Shown in pieces: positions 1 through 6,247 of a stretch of 6,713 bases of DNA. Position 1 is the first letter of the stretch. Each line of letters begins with the position of its first letter. The stretch lies in contig JAGOBT010000181.1 of NCBI GenBank assembly GCA_017999135.1, positions 1-6,713 on the forward strand. The letters run 5' to 3'. Under the pieces are notes generated by a model that had not been told where the DNA came from, did not search any database, and saw nothing but the letters and a program-made list of their open reading frames with translations. Made by a program: the position numbers and the translations under genes. This DNA is from Burkholderiaceae bacterium (lineage in GTDB: Bacteria; Pseudomonadota; Gammaproteobacteria; Burkholderiales; Burkholderiaceae_C).

Positions 1-127
1 GCCGCAGCACCAGCATGCTGCCCACCAGGGCAGGAAAGTGGCTGGCCGCCAGCGTGGCCGGCGCCTGCACCACCACGCCGCCGTCGGTCCACGGCCGCAG
101 GTCGTCGGGCGGGGCCACCCAGCGCAT
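1..127 (-). CDS. N-terminal fragment of an unidentified protein, possibly an AraC-type regulator (cut by left edge)
   Basis: Reading the minus strand from the ATG at 127 gives 42 uninterrupted codons up to the window edge, beginning MRWVAPPDDLRPWTDGG. GC-rich third positions match the neighbouring genes. The ATG lies 14 bp after the dnaE stop on the same strand, so the gene is probably co-transcribed downstream of dnaE. The bases before the ATG are a GC-only run (CCCGGGCGGCGGCG) with no clear Shine-Dalgarno, so the start is likely but not certain. The opening, with a P-P-x-x-L-R-P-W segment followed by short hydrophobic strands, resembles the N-terminal sensing region of some AraC family transcriptional regulators. 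That is a recollection of family style from very little sequence; no DNA-binding domain is visible. It could be another kind of protein. Confidence 0.5.
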   Translation of the reverse strand, partial: MRWVAPPDDLRPWTDGGVVVQAPATLAASHFPALVGSMLVLR

Positions 128-141
128 CGCCGCCGCCCGGG

Positions 142-3100
142 TCAGGACGCCTCGTAGACGATCTCGGCGCGGCCGCCGTGGGCCAGGGCCTTGCAGCGGG
201 CCAGGGCCTCGTCGCTGGGCCAGAAGCGGCCGTCCTCGCCCAGGTCCAGCTCGGCCTGGGCGCTGGCATCGGCCGTCTGCCGGGCGATGCGCAGCCGCAG
301 CGGCAGGCCCAGCACCCGCTGCAGGCCGTCGTCGCCGGTCTCGCGCTTCGCGGGCCAGGTGCTCACCAGATCGGCCAGCGGTGCCACGCCGCCGCCGTTC
401 ATCGCCAGCGCCAGGTAGCGGCCGAAGCGCGCCCGCGCCGCAGCCAGGTCCCACACCGCGTTGACGTTCAGCCGCAGACCGCCCGAGAACCGGTCGGGTT
501 GCACCTTGCCCTGCACGATCAGCAGTTCGTCCTCGACGAACAGCGCCTTGTTGGCTTCGATCAGCTCGTCGCTGGCCACCGCCTCGATGGCCTCGCTCTG
601 GTCGTCGAGCTTGAAGATGGCCACCCGGCCGCGCTGGCCGTTGACGAAGCGCAGCTCGCTGACGATGCCGGCCAGCAACTGCGGATCCCGGCTGTCGACC
701 AGATCGGCGATGCGCCGCTTGCAGAAGCGCCGCACTTCCGTCTCACTCTGCTGGAACAGGTGGCCCGACAGGAAGAAGCCCACCGCCGTCTTCTCGAACA
801 GCAGACGCTCCTTGATGCTCCAGGCCGCGGCCTGGGCCAGCGGCGGCTCCTGCGTCGACGAGCCATGGTCGCCGTCGTCGAACAACCCGCCCTGGCTGGC
901 GTTGACCACCTGGTGCTCGGCAAATTCGAAGCCCAGGCCCACGCTGGCCACGAGGCTGGCGCGGTCGGCATGCAGCGCATCAAACGCGCCGGCCTTGATC
1001 AGCGCCTCCACCGCCCGCTTGTTCACGCGCTTGCGGTCCACCCGGGCGCAGAAGTCGAAGAAGCTGTGGAAGCGGCCGCCCGCCTCACGCGCTTCCACGA
1101 TGGCCTCCACTGCGCTCTGGCCTGTGCCCTTCACGGCGCCCAGGGCATACCGCACCCGCTTCTTCTCCAGCGGCTCGAAGCGGTAAGTGCCCTCGTTGAC
1201 ATCGGGCGACGAGAAGCTGATGCCGAACAGCTTGGCATCGTTGAGCAACACCTTCAGCTTGTCGGTGTCGTCCATCTCGATGGTCATGTTCGCGGCGTAG
1301 AACTCGGCCGTGTGGTGCACCTTCAGCCAGGCCGTGTGGTAGGCCAGCAGGCTGTAGGCGGCGGCATGGCTCTTGTTGAAGCCATAGCCCGCGAACTTCT
1401 CCATCAAATCGAACACCTCGTCGGCCTTCTCCTGGCCGATGCCCTGCTCGCCGGCACCCTTGCGGAAGATCTCCCGGTGCTGGGCCATCTCCTCGGCCTT
1501 CTTCTTGCCCATGGCGCGGCGCAGCAGGTCGGCACCACCCAGGCTGTAGCCGCCCAGGATCTGGGCGCTCTGCATCACCTGCTCCTGGTAGACCATGATC
1601 CCGTAGGTCTCGCTGAGCACCTGCTCCAGCAGCGGGTGCGGGTACTCCACCACCTCCTTGCCGTGCTTGCGCGCCACGAAGCTGGGGATCAGGTCCATCG
1701 GGCCCGGGCGGTACAGCGCGTTCAGCGCGATCAGGTCTTCCAGCCGGCTGGGCTTGGCGTCGCGCAGCATGCCCTGCATGCCGCGTGATTCAAACTGGAA
1801 CACGCTCTCGGTCAGGCCGTCGGAGAACAGCTTGTAGACCCGCGGGTCGTCCAGCGGGATGTTGTCGAAGCTGAAGTCCTGCTTGTCGGGGTTGCGGGCG
1901 ACGATGAAGTCCTTCGCCAGCTCCAGGATGGTCAGCGTGGCCAGGCCCAGGAAGTCGAACTTCACCAGGCCGATGGCTTCGACGTCATCCTTGTCGTACT
2001 GGCTGACGGCCGAGTCACTGCCCGGCTGCTGGTACAGCGGGCAGAAGTCGGTGATCTTGCCCGGCGCGATCAGCACGCCGCCGGCATGCATGCCGATGTT
2101 GCGCACGATGCCTTCCACCCGCGTGGCCAGGCTCAACAGCTCGGCCACTTCTTCTTCCGCCGCTTCGCGCTGTTCCAGCTCGGGTGCTTCCTTGCGGGCG
2201 TAGATGATGCCGGGGTCGGGGTTGGCCGGCACCTTGGCCAGCGTCACCGTCTTGCCCGGTGGCGCCGGGATCAGCTTGGCCACGCTGTCCACATGGCCGT
2301 AGCCCATGCCCAGCACCCGGCCGATGTCACGCAGCGCGGCCTTGGCGGCCATGGTGCCGAAGGTGGCGATCTGGCTCACCGCGGCGCGGCCGTACTTGTC
2401 CTTGACGTAGTCGATCACCCGGTCGCGGTTGCCCTGGCAGAAGTCGATGTCGAAGTCGGGCATCGACACCCGCTCGGGGTTCAGGAAGCGCTCGAACAGC
2501 AGCTTGTAGTGCAGCGGGTCCAGGTCGGTGATCTTCAGCGCATAGGCCACCAGGCTGCCGGCGCCCGAGCCGCGGCCCGGGCCCACCGGGCAGCCGTTGT
2601 TCTTGGCCCAGTTGATGAAGTCGGCCACGATCAGGAAGTAGCCGGGGAAGCCCATCTTCAGGATGGTGTTGATCTCGAAGTCCAGCCGCTCGACATAGCG
2701 CGCTCGCTCGGCTTCACGCTTGGCGGCATCGGGGAACAGCTGCACCAGCCGCTGCTCCAGGCCCTCGAAGCTGGCCTGGCGGAAATAGTCGCCCATCGGC
2801 ATCGGCGTGCCGTCGGCCTGGATGGGCGTGGGAAAGTCGGGCAGGTAGTTCTTGCCCATGGCCAGCGTCAGGTTGCAGCGCTGGGCAATCGCCAGGGTGT
2901 TGGCCACCGCACTGGGCACGTCGGCGAACAGCGCCTCCATCTGCGCCTGGGTCTTGAAATACTGCTCGCGGCCGAAGCGCTTCACACGCTTGGGGTTGGC
3001 CAGGGTCTCGCCCTCGGCCACGCACACCCGGGCCTCGTGGGCGTCGAAGTCATCCGGCTCGGCGAACTCGATCGGGTGGGTGGCCACCACCGGCAGGCCC

Positions 3101-3678
3101 AGGGCCGCGGCCAGCGGCACCGCGACCCGCACATGCGGCTCATGCTGCGGCAGGCCGGCGCGCTGCAGCTCGATGTAGAAGCGGCCGGGGAACAGGCTGC
3201 TCAAGCGCTGCGCCACCGCGCGGGCGCGCTCGGTGTCGCCGGCCAGCAGGGCCTGGCCCACCGCGCCCAGGTCGGCGCCCGACAAGGCAATCAGCCCGCC
3301 GCCCAACTCGGCCAGCCAATCCCAGGTGATCCAGGCCTGGGCGCGCTGGGCGTTCTGCACCCAGCCGCGGGCCAGCAGTTCACACAGGTTCAGGTAGCCC
3401 TGGCGGTTCTGCACCAGCAGCAGCAGGCGCGTGGCCGCTGGCGTGTTGCCGGGGATGGCCTGCTCGGGCTCGACGAAGATGTCGGCGCCGATGATCGGCT
3501 TGACACCCTTGCCGCGGCAGGCCTTGTAGAACTTGACCGCGCCGAACAGGTTGGACAGGTCGGTGATCGCCAGCGCCGGCTGGCCATCGGCCTTGGCCGC
3601 GGCCGCGGCATCGTCGACCCGCAGGGTGCCGTCGACGACGGAGTATTCGGTGTGGGTGCGCAGGTGGACGAAAGACAT
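142..3678 (-). CDS. dnaE: DNA polymerase III alpha subunit (replicative polymerase)
   Basis: Catalytic subunit of the replicative polymerase; it works in the core with epsilon (DnaQ) and theta and is tethered to the beta clamp. At 1178 aa it is close to E. coli DnaE (1160 aa) and appears full length. Visible in order: an N-terminal PHP domain (about residues 3-270) starting FVHLRTHTEYS; the polymerase palm with GPGRGSGAGS (367-375 region), the acidic motif PDFDIDF (407-413) and the third catalytic aspartate in KFDFLGL (D575, equivalent to E. coli D555); fingers with NALYRPGPMD and GYGFNKSHAAAYS (764-776); helix-hairpin-helix region (about 880-902); a clamp-binding motif QGGLF (929-933, bases 880-894); an OB fold (about 1002-1080); and a C-terminal tau-binding region. 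The second PHP histidine is Arg7, as in E. coli, so proofreading presumably depends on a separate DnaQ. The ATG at 3678 matches the usual family start; no Shine-Dalgarno is seen, and a TACAAT box lies just upstream. Confidence 0.98.
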   Translation of the reverse strand: MSFVHLRTHTEYSVVDGTLRVDDAAAAAKADGQPALAITDLSNLFGAVKFYKACRGKGVKPIIGADIFVEPEQAIPGNTPAATRLLLLVQNRQGYLNLCELLARGWVQNAQRAQAWITWDWLAELGGGLIALSGADLGAVGQALLAGDTERARAVAQRLSSLFPGRFYIELQRAGLPQHEPHVRVAVPLAAALGLPVVATHPIEFAEPDDFDAHEARVCVAEGETLANPKRVKRFGREQYFKTQAQMEALFADVPSAVANTLAIAQRCNLTLAMGKNYLPDFPTPIQADGTPMPMGDYFRQASFEGLEQRLVQLFPDAAKREAERARYVERLDFEINTILKMGFPGYFLIVADFINWAKNNGCPVGPGRGSGAGSLVAYALKITDLDPLHYKLLFERFLNPERVSMPDFDIDFCQGNRDRVIDYVKDKYGRAAVSQIATFGTMAAKAALRDIGRVLGMGYGHVDSVAKLIPAPPGKTVTLAKVPANPDPGIIYARKEAPELEQREAAEEEVAELLSLATRVEGIVRNIGMHAGGVLIAPGKITDFCPLYQQPGSDSAVSQYDKDDVEAIGLVKFDFLGLATLTILELAKDFIVARNPDKQDFSFDNIPLDDPRVYKLFSDGLTESVFQFESRGMQGMLRDAKPSRLEDLIALNALYRPGPMDLIPSFVARKHGKEVVEYPHPLLEQVLSETYGIMVYQEQVMQSAQILGGYSLGGADLLRRAMGKKKAEEMAQHREIFRKGAGEQGIGQEKADEVFDLMEKFAGYGFNKSHAAAYSLLAYHTAWLKVHHTAEFYAANMTIEMDDTDKLKVLLNDAKLFGISFSSPDVNEGTYRFEPLEKKRVRYALGAVKGTGQSAVEAIVEAREAGGRFHSFFDFCARVDRKRVNKRAVEALIKAGAFDALHADRASLVASVGLGFEFAEHQVVNASQGGLFDDGDHGSSTQEPPLAQAAAWSIKERLLFEKTAVGFFLSGHLFQQSETEVRRFCKRRIADLVDSRDPQLLAGIVSELRFVNGQRGRVAIFKLDDQSEAIEAVASDELIEANKALFVEDELLIVQGKVQPDRFSGGLRLNVNAVWDLAAARARFGRYLALAMNGGGVAPLADLVSTWPAKRETGDDGLQRVLGLPLRLRIARQTADASAQAELDLGEDGRFWPSDEALARCKALAHGGRAEIVYEAS

Positions 3679-3684
3679 CCGGCG

Positions 3685-3690
3685 ATTGTA
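3685..3690 (-). promoter_or_regulatory. Putative -10 box of dnaE (TACAAT), leaderless geometry
   Basis: On the minus strand the hexamer TACAAT, one mismatch from the sigma-70 consensus TATAAT, is followed by six bases (CGCCGG) and then the dnaE ATG. With the usual six-base spacing, transcription would start on the A of the ATG, giving a leaderless mRNA. No good -35 is seen: the expected position (about 3708-3713) reads CGGATT and overlaps the opposing -10 box. No extended -10 TG precedes the hexamer. The promoter is inferred, although AT-rich hexamers stand out in this GC-rich sequence. Confidence 0.5.
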
Positions 3691-3704
3691 GGGAGCGGGG
3701 TTTT

Positions 3705-3710
3705 TACAAT
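3705..3710 (+). promoter_or_regulatory. Putative -10 box of trhO (TACAAT), leaderless geometry
   Basis: TACAAT on the plus strand, preceded by a T run (TTTT), is followed by six bases (CCGGCA) and then the GTG start at 3717. The expected transcription start falls on the G of GTG, so no 5' leader would exist. The expected -35 position (about 3682-3687, GCGATT) matches the consensus poorly and overlaps the dnaE -10 box. The two boxes form an inverted repeat, ATTGTA / TACAAT, with a 14-bp spacer, flanked by CCGG on both sides. A repressor or activator site is an alternative reading. Confidence 0.5.
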
Positions 3711-3716
3711 CCGGCA

Positions 3717-4505
3717 GTGACCGCGCCCTTCCTCAACATCGCCACCTACCGTTTCGTGCCCCTGGCCGACCTGCCGGCCTTGCGCCAGCGGCTGTTCGAC
3801 ACCGCCCAGGCGCACGGTGTGCGCGGCACCGTGCTGCTGGCCGAAGAAGGCATCAACCTGTGCCTGGCCGGCCCGGCCGACGGCATCGGCGCCTGGCTGG
3901 CGGTGGCCCGCGCCCAACCGGGGCTCGACGGCCTGCCCACCAAGGACAGCTGGAGCACCACCCAGCCCTTCGGCCGGCTGAAGGTGAAGATCAAGCCCGA
4001 GATCATCCGCATGAACATGCCCGGGGTTGTGCATGACGTGCGGCCGGCCGCGGGCCGCGCACCGGCCGTCAGCGCCGCCACGCTGGCCCGCTGGATCACC
4101 CAGGGCCACTGCGACGCCGGCCGGCCGCTGGCCCTGCTGGACACCCGCAATGGCTTCGAGGTCGACGCCGGTGCCTTCGACGGCGCCATCGACTGGCGGC
4201 TGCAGAAGTTCAGCGATTTCCCGGCCGCCGTGGCGGTGCACCGGGATGCGCTGGCCGGCCACACCGTGGTCAGCTACTGCACCGGCGGCATCCGCTGCGA
4301 AAAGGCCGCGCTGGTGCTGCAGGACCTGGGCGTGCCGCATGCACTGCAGCTGGAAGGCGGCATCCTGAAGTACTTCGAGGACACCGGCGGCGCGGCACCC
4401 GGCTGGCGTGGCAGCTGCTTCGTCTTCGACGACCGGGTGGCCCTCGCGCCCAGTCTCACGCCCAGCCCGGCCCCCGCCCCGATCCCGGCCGACCAACCCG
4501 CCTGA
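3717..4505 (+). CDS. trhO: TrhO/YceA-type rhodanese-domain protein (tRNA U34 hydroxylase family), short form
   Basis: TrhO proteins carry out oxygen-dependent hydroxylation of uridine 34 in tRNA, the first step toward 5-methoxy- or 5-carboxymethoxyuridine at the wobble base. The 262-aa product has the family plan: an N-terminal acylphosphatase-like part with GVRGTVLLAEEGIN (34-47), then a rhodanese domain with LLDTRN (140-145), GAIDW (156-160), the active-site loop CTGGIRCEKA (188-197; predicted catalytic Cys188, second Cys194), EGGILKYFE (213-221) and CFVFDDR (234-240). It ends soon after, in a proline/alanine-rich tail (about 245-262). E. coli TrhO has about 350 aa and a cysteine-rich C-terminal segment that is absent here. 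GTG at 3717 is the only sensible start: no in-frame ATG lies just upstream, and the next internal Met would remove the conserved N-terminal part. It is divergent from dnaE. The family call is strong; the exact activity of this short form is inferred. Confidence 0.88.
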   Translation: MTAPFLNIATYRFVPLADLPALRQRLFDTAQAHGVRGTVLLAEEGINLCLAGPADGIGAWLAVARAQPGLDGLPTKDSWSTTQPFGRLKVKIKPEIIRMNMPGVVHDVRPAAGRAPAVSAATLARWITQGHCDAGRPLALLDTRNGFEVDAGAFDGAIDWRLQKFSDFPAAVAVHRDALAGHTVVSYCTGGIRCEKAALVLQDLGVPHALQLEGGILKYFEDTGGAAPGWRGSCFVFDDRVALAPSLTPSPAPAPIPADQPA

Positions 4506-4515
4506 CGCCACCGCC

Positions 4516-5463
4516 ATGGGCCTGGTGCGCCGCCTGGTCGGCATCCTGATCCTGCTGAGCGCGCTGGCCGTCCCGCTGGTGCGCGCGCCCGACCTGCCGG
4601 TCGAGGGCCTGGTCGGCCGCTGGGCCCAGCCGCCATCGGAGTTCATGGACCTGGACGGCCAGCTGGTGCACTACCGCGACGAAGGCCCGCAGGCCGACGC
4701 CACGCCGATCGTGCTGATCCACGGCACGTCGGCCAGCCTGCACACCTGGGATGGCTGGACCACGGCCCTGCGCCCGCAGCGCCGGGTGATCCGGCTCGAC
4801 CTGCCCGCCTTCGGGCTGACCGGCCCGTTCACCGGCACCTGGGCCGGCCAGGCCTACACCGGCGCCAACTACGCCCGCTTCGTGCTGGCGGTGCTGGACC
4901 GGCTGGGCGTGCAGCGCTTTGCCATCGCCGGCAACAGCCTGGGCGGCGAGGTGGCCTGGCGCATCGCGGCCAGCGCGCCGCAGCGGGTGGCCGCCCTGGT
5001 GCTGGTGGATTCGGCCGGCTACCCGATCGGCGACGCCACCATCCCGCTGGGCTGGCAGATCGCCCGGCTGCCGGTGCTGGGCCGGCTGGCCGAGCATGTG
5101 CTGCCGCGGCCGATCATCGTGCAGGGCCTGGTGGCGGTGTACGGCGACCCGGCGAAGATCACCGAGCCGCTGGTCGACCGCTACTTCGACCTGACCCTGC
5201 GCGCCGGCAACCGCGCTGCATTGGTGGAGCGGGCACGCACCTGGTCCCGCGACGAAGGCGTGGACAAGGTGACTGGCGTGACCGCGCCCACGCTCATCCT
5301 GTGGGGCGGGCGCGACCGCATCATCGTGCCGGCCACGGCCCAGCGCTTTGCGGCCGACATCCCCGGCAGCCGGGTGCAGGTGTTCGACGACCTGGGCCAT
5401 GTGCCGCACGAGGAAGACCCGGCGCGCACCGTGGCGGCCGTGCGGGCGTTCTTGCCGCGCTGA
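4516..5463 (+). CDS. Membrane-anchored alpha/beta-fold hydrolase, substrate unknown
   Basis: A 315-aa serine hydrolase of the alpha/beta fold (Abhydrolase_1 type). Residues about 6-22 form a hydrophobic segment after an Arg-containing start (MGLVRRLVGILILL), suggesting an uncleaved N-terminal anchor or a signal peptide, with the enzyme outside the cytoplasmic membrane. Catalytic features: oxyanion-hole HGTSAS (69-74), LDLPAFG (94-100), nucleophile elbow GNSLGG with Ser141, acid Asp267 in WGGRD, and His295 in DLGHVPHEE. Residues about 170-250 form the variable lid. ATG at 4516 lies 10 bp after the trhO stop with no clear Shine-Dalgarno, so translation may be coupled to trhO. The frame is open back to an ATG at 4408 inside trhO, but the 36 extra residues are low-complexity Ser/Pro/Arg and would hide the anchor. 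Esterase, epoxide hydrolase or C-C hydrolase activity cannot be told apart from this sequence. Confidence 0.92.
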   Translation: MGLVRRLVGILILLSALAVPLVRAPDLPVEGLVGRWAQPPSEFMDLDGQLVHYRDEGPQADATPIVLIHGTSASLHTWDGWTTALRPQRRVIRLDLPAFGLTGPFTGTWAGQAYTGANYARFVLAVLDRLGVQRFAIAGNSLGGEVAWRIAASAPQRVAALVLVDSAGYPIGDATIPLGWQIARLPVLGRLAEHVLPRPIIVQGLVAVYGDPAKITEPLVDRYFDLTLRAGNRAALVERARTWSRDEGVDKVTGVTAPTLILWGGRDRIIVPATAQRFAADIPGSRVQVFDDLGHVPHEEDPARTVAAVRAFLPR

Positions 5464-5471
5464 GCCGGCGG

Positions 5472-6215
5472 TCAGGGCGGCGTGGGCGGCTGCATCGGCC
5501 CCAGCCCCTCGCGCAGCGCCAGCAGCACCTCGGAGCGGAACTCGCGCCGGTACAGCACCACCAGCACCGCCGCCGTCGCGGCCATGAAGGCCCAGGCCGA
5601 GAAGAACCAGGCCACCGCCGCAAAGCTCATGTAGTAGGCACGCAGGCCGTCGTTGAAGGTCTCGGCGGCCAGGCCCATCACCCGGCCGGCGCGGTCGGCG
5701 AACAGCTCACGCTGGGCGTCGTCCATCCCGGTGAACTGCTTGGCCTCGGGCGCGGCGCCCACGATGATGGCGCCGAAGCTGTACTGCCGCAGGCTCCAGG
5801 TGAAGCGGAAGAAGGCGTGCACGAAGATCGCCGCCAGCAGCGCCAGCTTCAGGTCGAACACCAGCGCGCTGGTGCGGGCGGCGAACGGGATCTCCTGCAC
5901 CAGGCCGCTGGCCTTGTCGGTGGCGCCCAGCGCGGCCAGCAGGCCGCCGATGATCAGGATGCTGGTCGACGCGAAGAACTGCGGGCTGGCCGACAGGCTC
6001 TGGGTGACGGCCGAATCGACGATGCGGTTGTCGCGGAAGGTGGCCTGCAGCATCCAGCGCCGCCGCCACTGGTTGGTGGTGGCCAGGATCGACGGCCGCA
6101 GCTGCGCCCGCTGCCGCGCCCAGTGCGCATAGCCCGACCAGCCGGCAAAGAACAGCACCAGCGCCAGCCAATCGGGCCAGGGCAGCAGCAGCAGGGGCTT
6201 GAGCAGGGTGTCCAT
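5472..6215 (-). CDS. DUF599 family integral membrane protein, function unknown
   Basis: The 247-aa product matches the DUF599 family from memory of its conserved blocks. These are a Trp/Arg-rich segment with NRIVDS (63-68), FFASTSILIIGG (80-91), the aromatic block FVHAFFRFTWSLRQY (131-145) and FNDGLRAYYMSFAAVAWF (187-204). About four membrane segments are predicted by eye, at residues 14-30, 80-98, 116-136 and 195-221, with a short proline-ending C-terminal tail. No catalytic motif is apparent and the family has no assigned function that I know of. The ATG at 6215 gives a normal family length. The gene lies 32 bp downstream of the pirin gene on the same strand, so it may share its transcript, but a TACAGT hexamer eight bases before the ATG could be an additional promoter. 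Its stop faces the hydrolase stop across 8 bp. Confidence 0.88.
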   Translation of the reverse strand: MDTLLKPLLLLPWPDWLALVLFFAGWSGYAHWARQRAQLRPSILATTNQWRRRWMLQATFRDNRIVDSAVTQSLSASPQFFASTSILIIGGLLAALGATDKASGLVQEIPFAARTSALVFDLKLALLAAIFVHAFFRFTWSLRQYSFGAIIVGAAPEAKQFTGMDDAQRELFADRAGRVMGLAAETFNDGLRAYYMSFAAVAWFFSAWAFMAATAAVLVVLYRREFRSEVLLALREGLGPMQPPTPP

Positions 6216-6223
6216 CGGGCGGC

Positions 6224-6229
6224 ACTGTA
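6224..6229 (-). promoter_or_regulatory. Possible -10 box (TACAGT) just before the DUF599 start
   Basis: TACAGT on the minus strand lies in the 32-bp pirin-DUF599 gap and is followed by eight bases (GCCGCCCG) and the ATG. This would give an mRNA with a leader of only about two bases. No convincing -35 is seen; the best candidate (CTGATC, 16-bp spacing) matches 3 of 6 consensus bases. The call rests mainly on similarity to the boxes before dnaE and trhO and is weak on its own. Confidence 0.25.
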
Positions 6230-6247
6230 GCGGCCGCGCGCCGCCGA

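Noticed and set aside
178..1788. A 536-codon open frame on the plus strand, antisense to the 3' half of dnaE
   Set aside because: Same artefact: His/Gln/Leu/Ala-rich composition, no domain, and complete overlap with conserved dnaE codons.
2086..3720. A 544-codon open frame on the plus strand, antisense to dnaE
   Set aside because: In DNA this GC-rich, stop codons are rare in the frame opposite a real gene. The product is low-complexity His/Gln/Ala/Gly/Val-rich sequence with no recognisable motif, and the minus strand encodes a fully conserved DnaE.
4408..4515. Upstream ATG extending the hydrolase by 36 residues into trhO
   Set aside because: The extension is Ser/Pro/Arg-rich and nonconserved in style, overlaps trhO by 98 bp and would bury the N-terminal membrane anchor. 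The ATG at 4516 fits better.
3390..4646. A 418-codon minus-strand frame spanning the dnaE start, the spacer and trhO
   Set aside because: It is antisense to the well-supported trhO and out of frame with dnaE, and it reads through the promoter spacer. The composition is that of a shadow frame.
5460..5475. Small inverted repeat CTGA-GCCGGCGG-TCAG considered as a bidirectional terminator
   Set aside because: The matching arms are mostly the two TGA stop codons facing each other. The stem would be only 4 bp and no T run follows on either strand.
5301..6230. A 309-codon plus-strand frame opposite the DUF599 gene
   Set aside because: It is antisense to a conserved membrane protein, consists of Gly/Gln/Arg/His-rich low-complexity sequence, and starts inside the hydrolase in a different frame.
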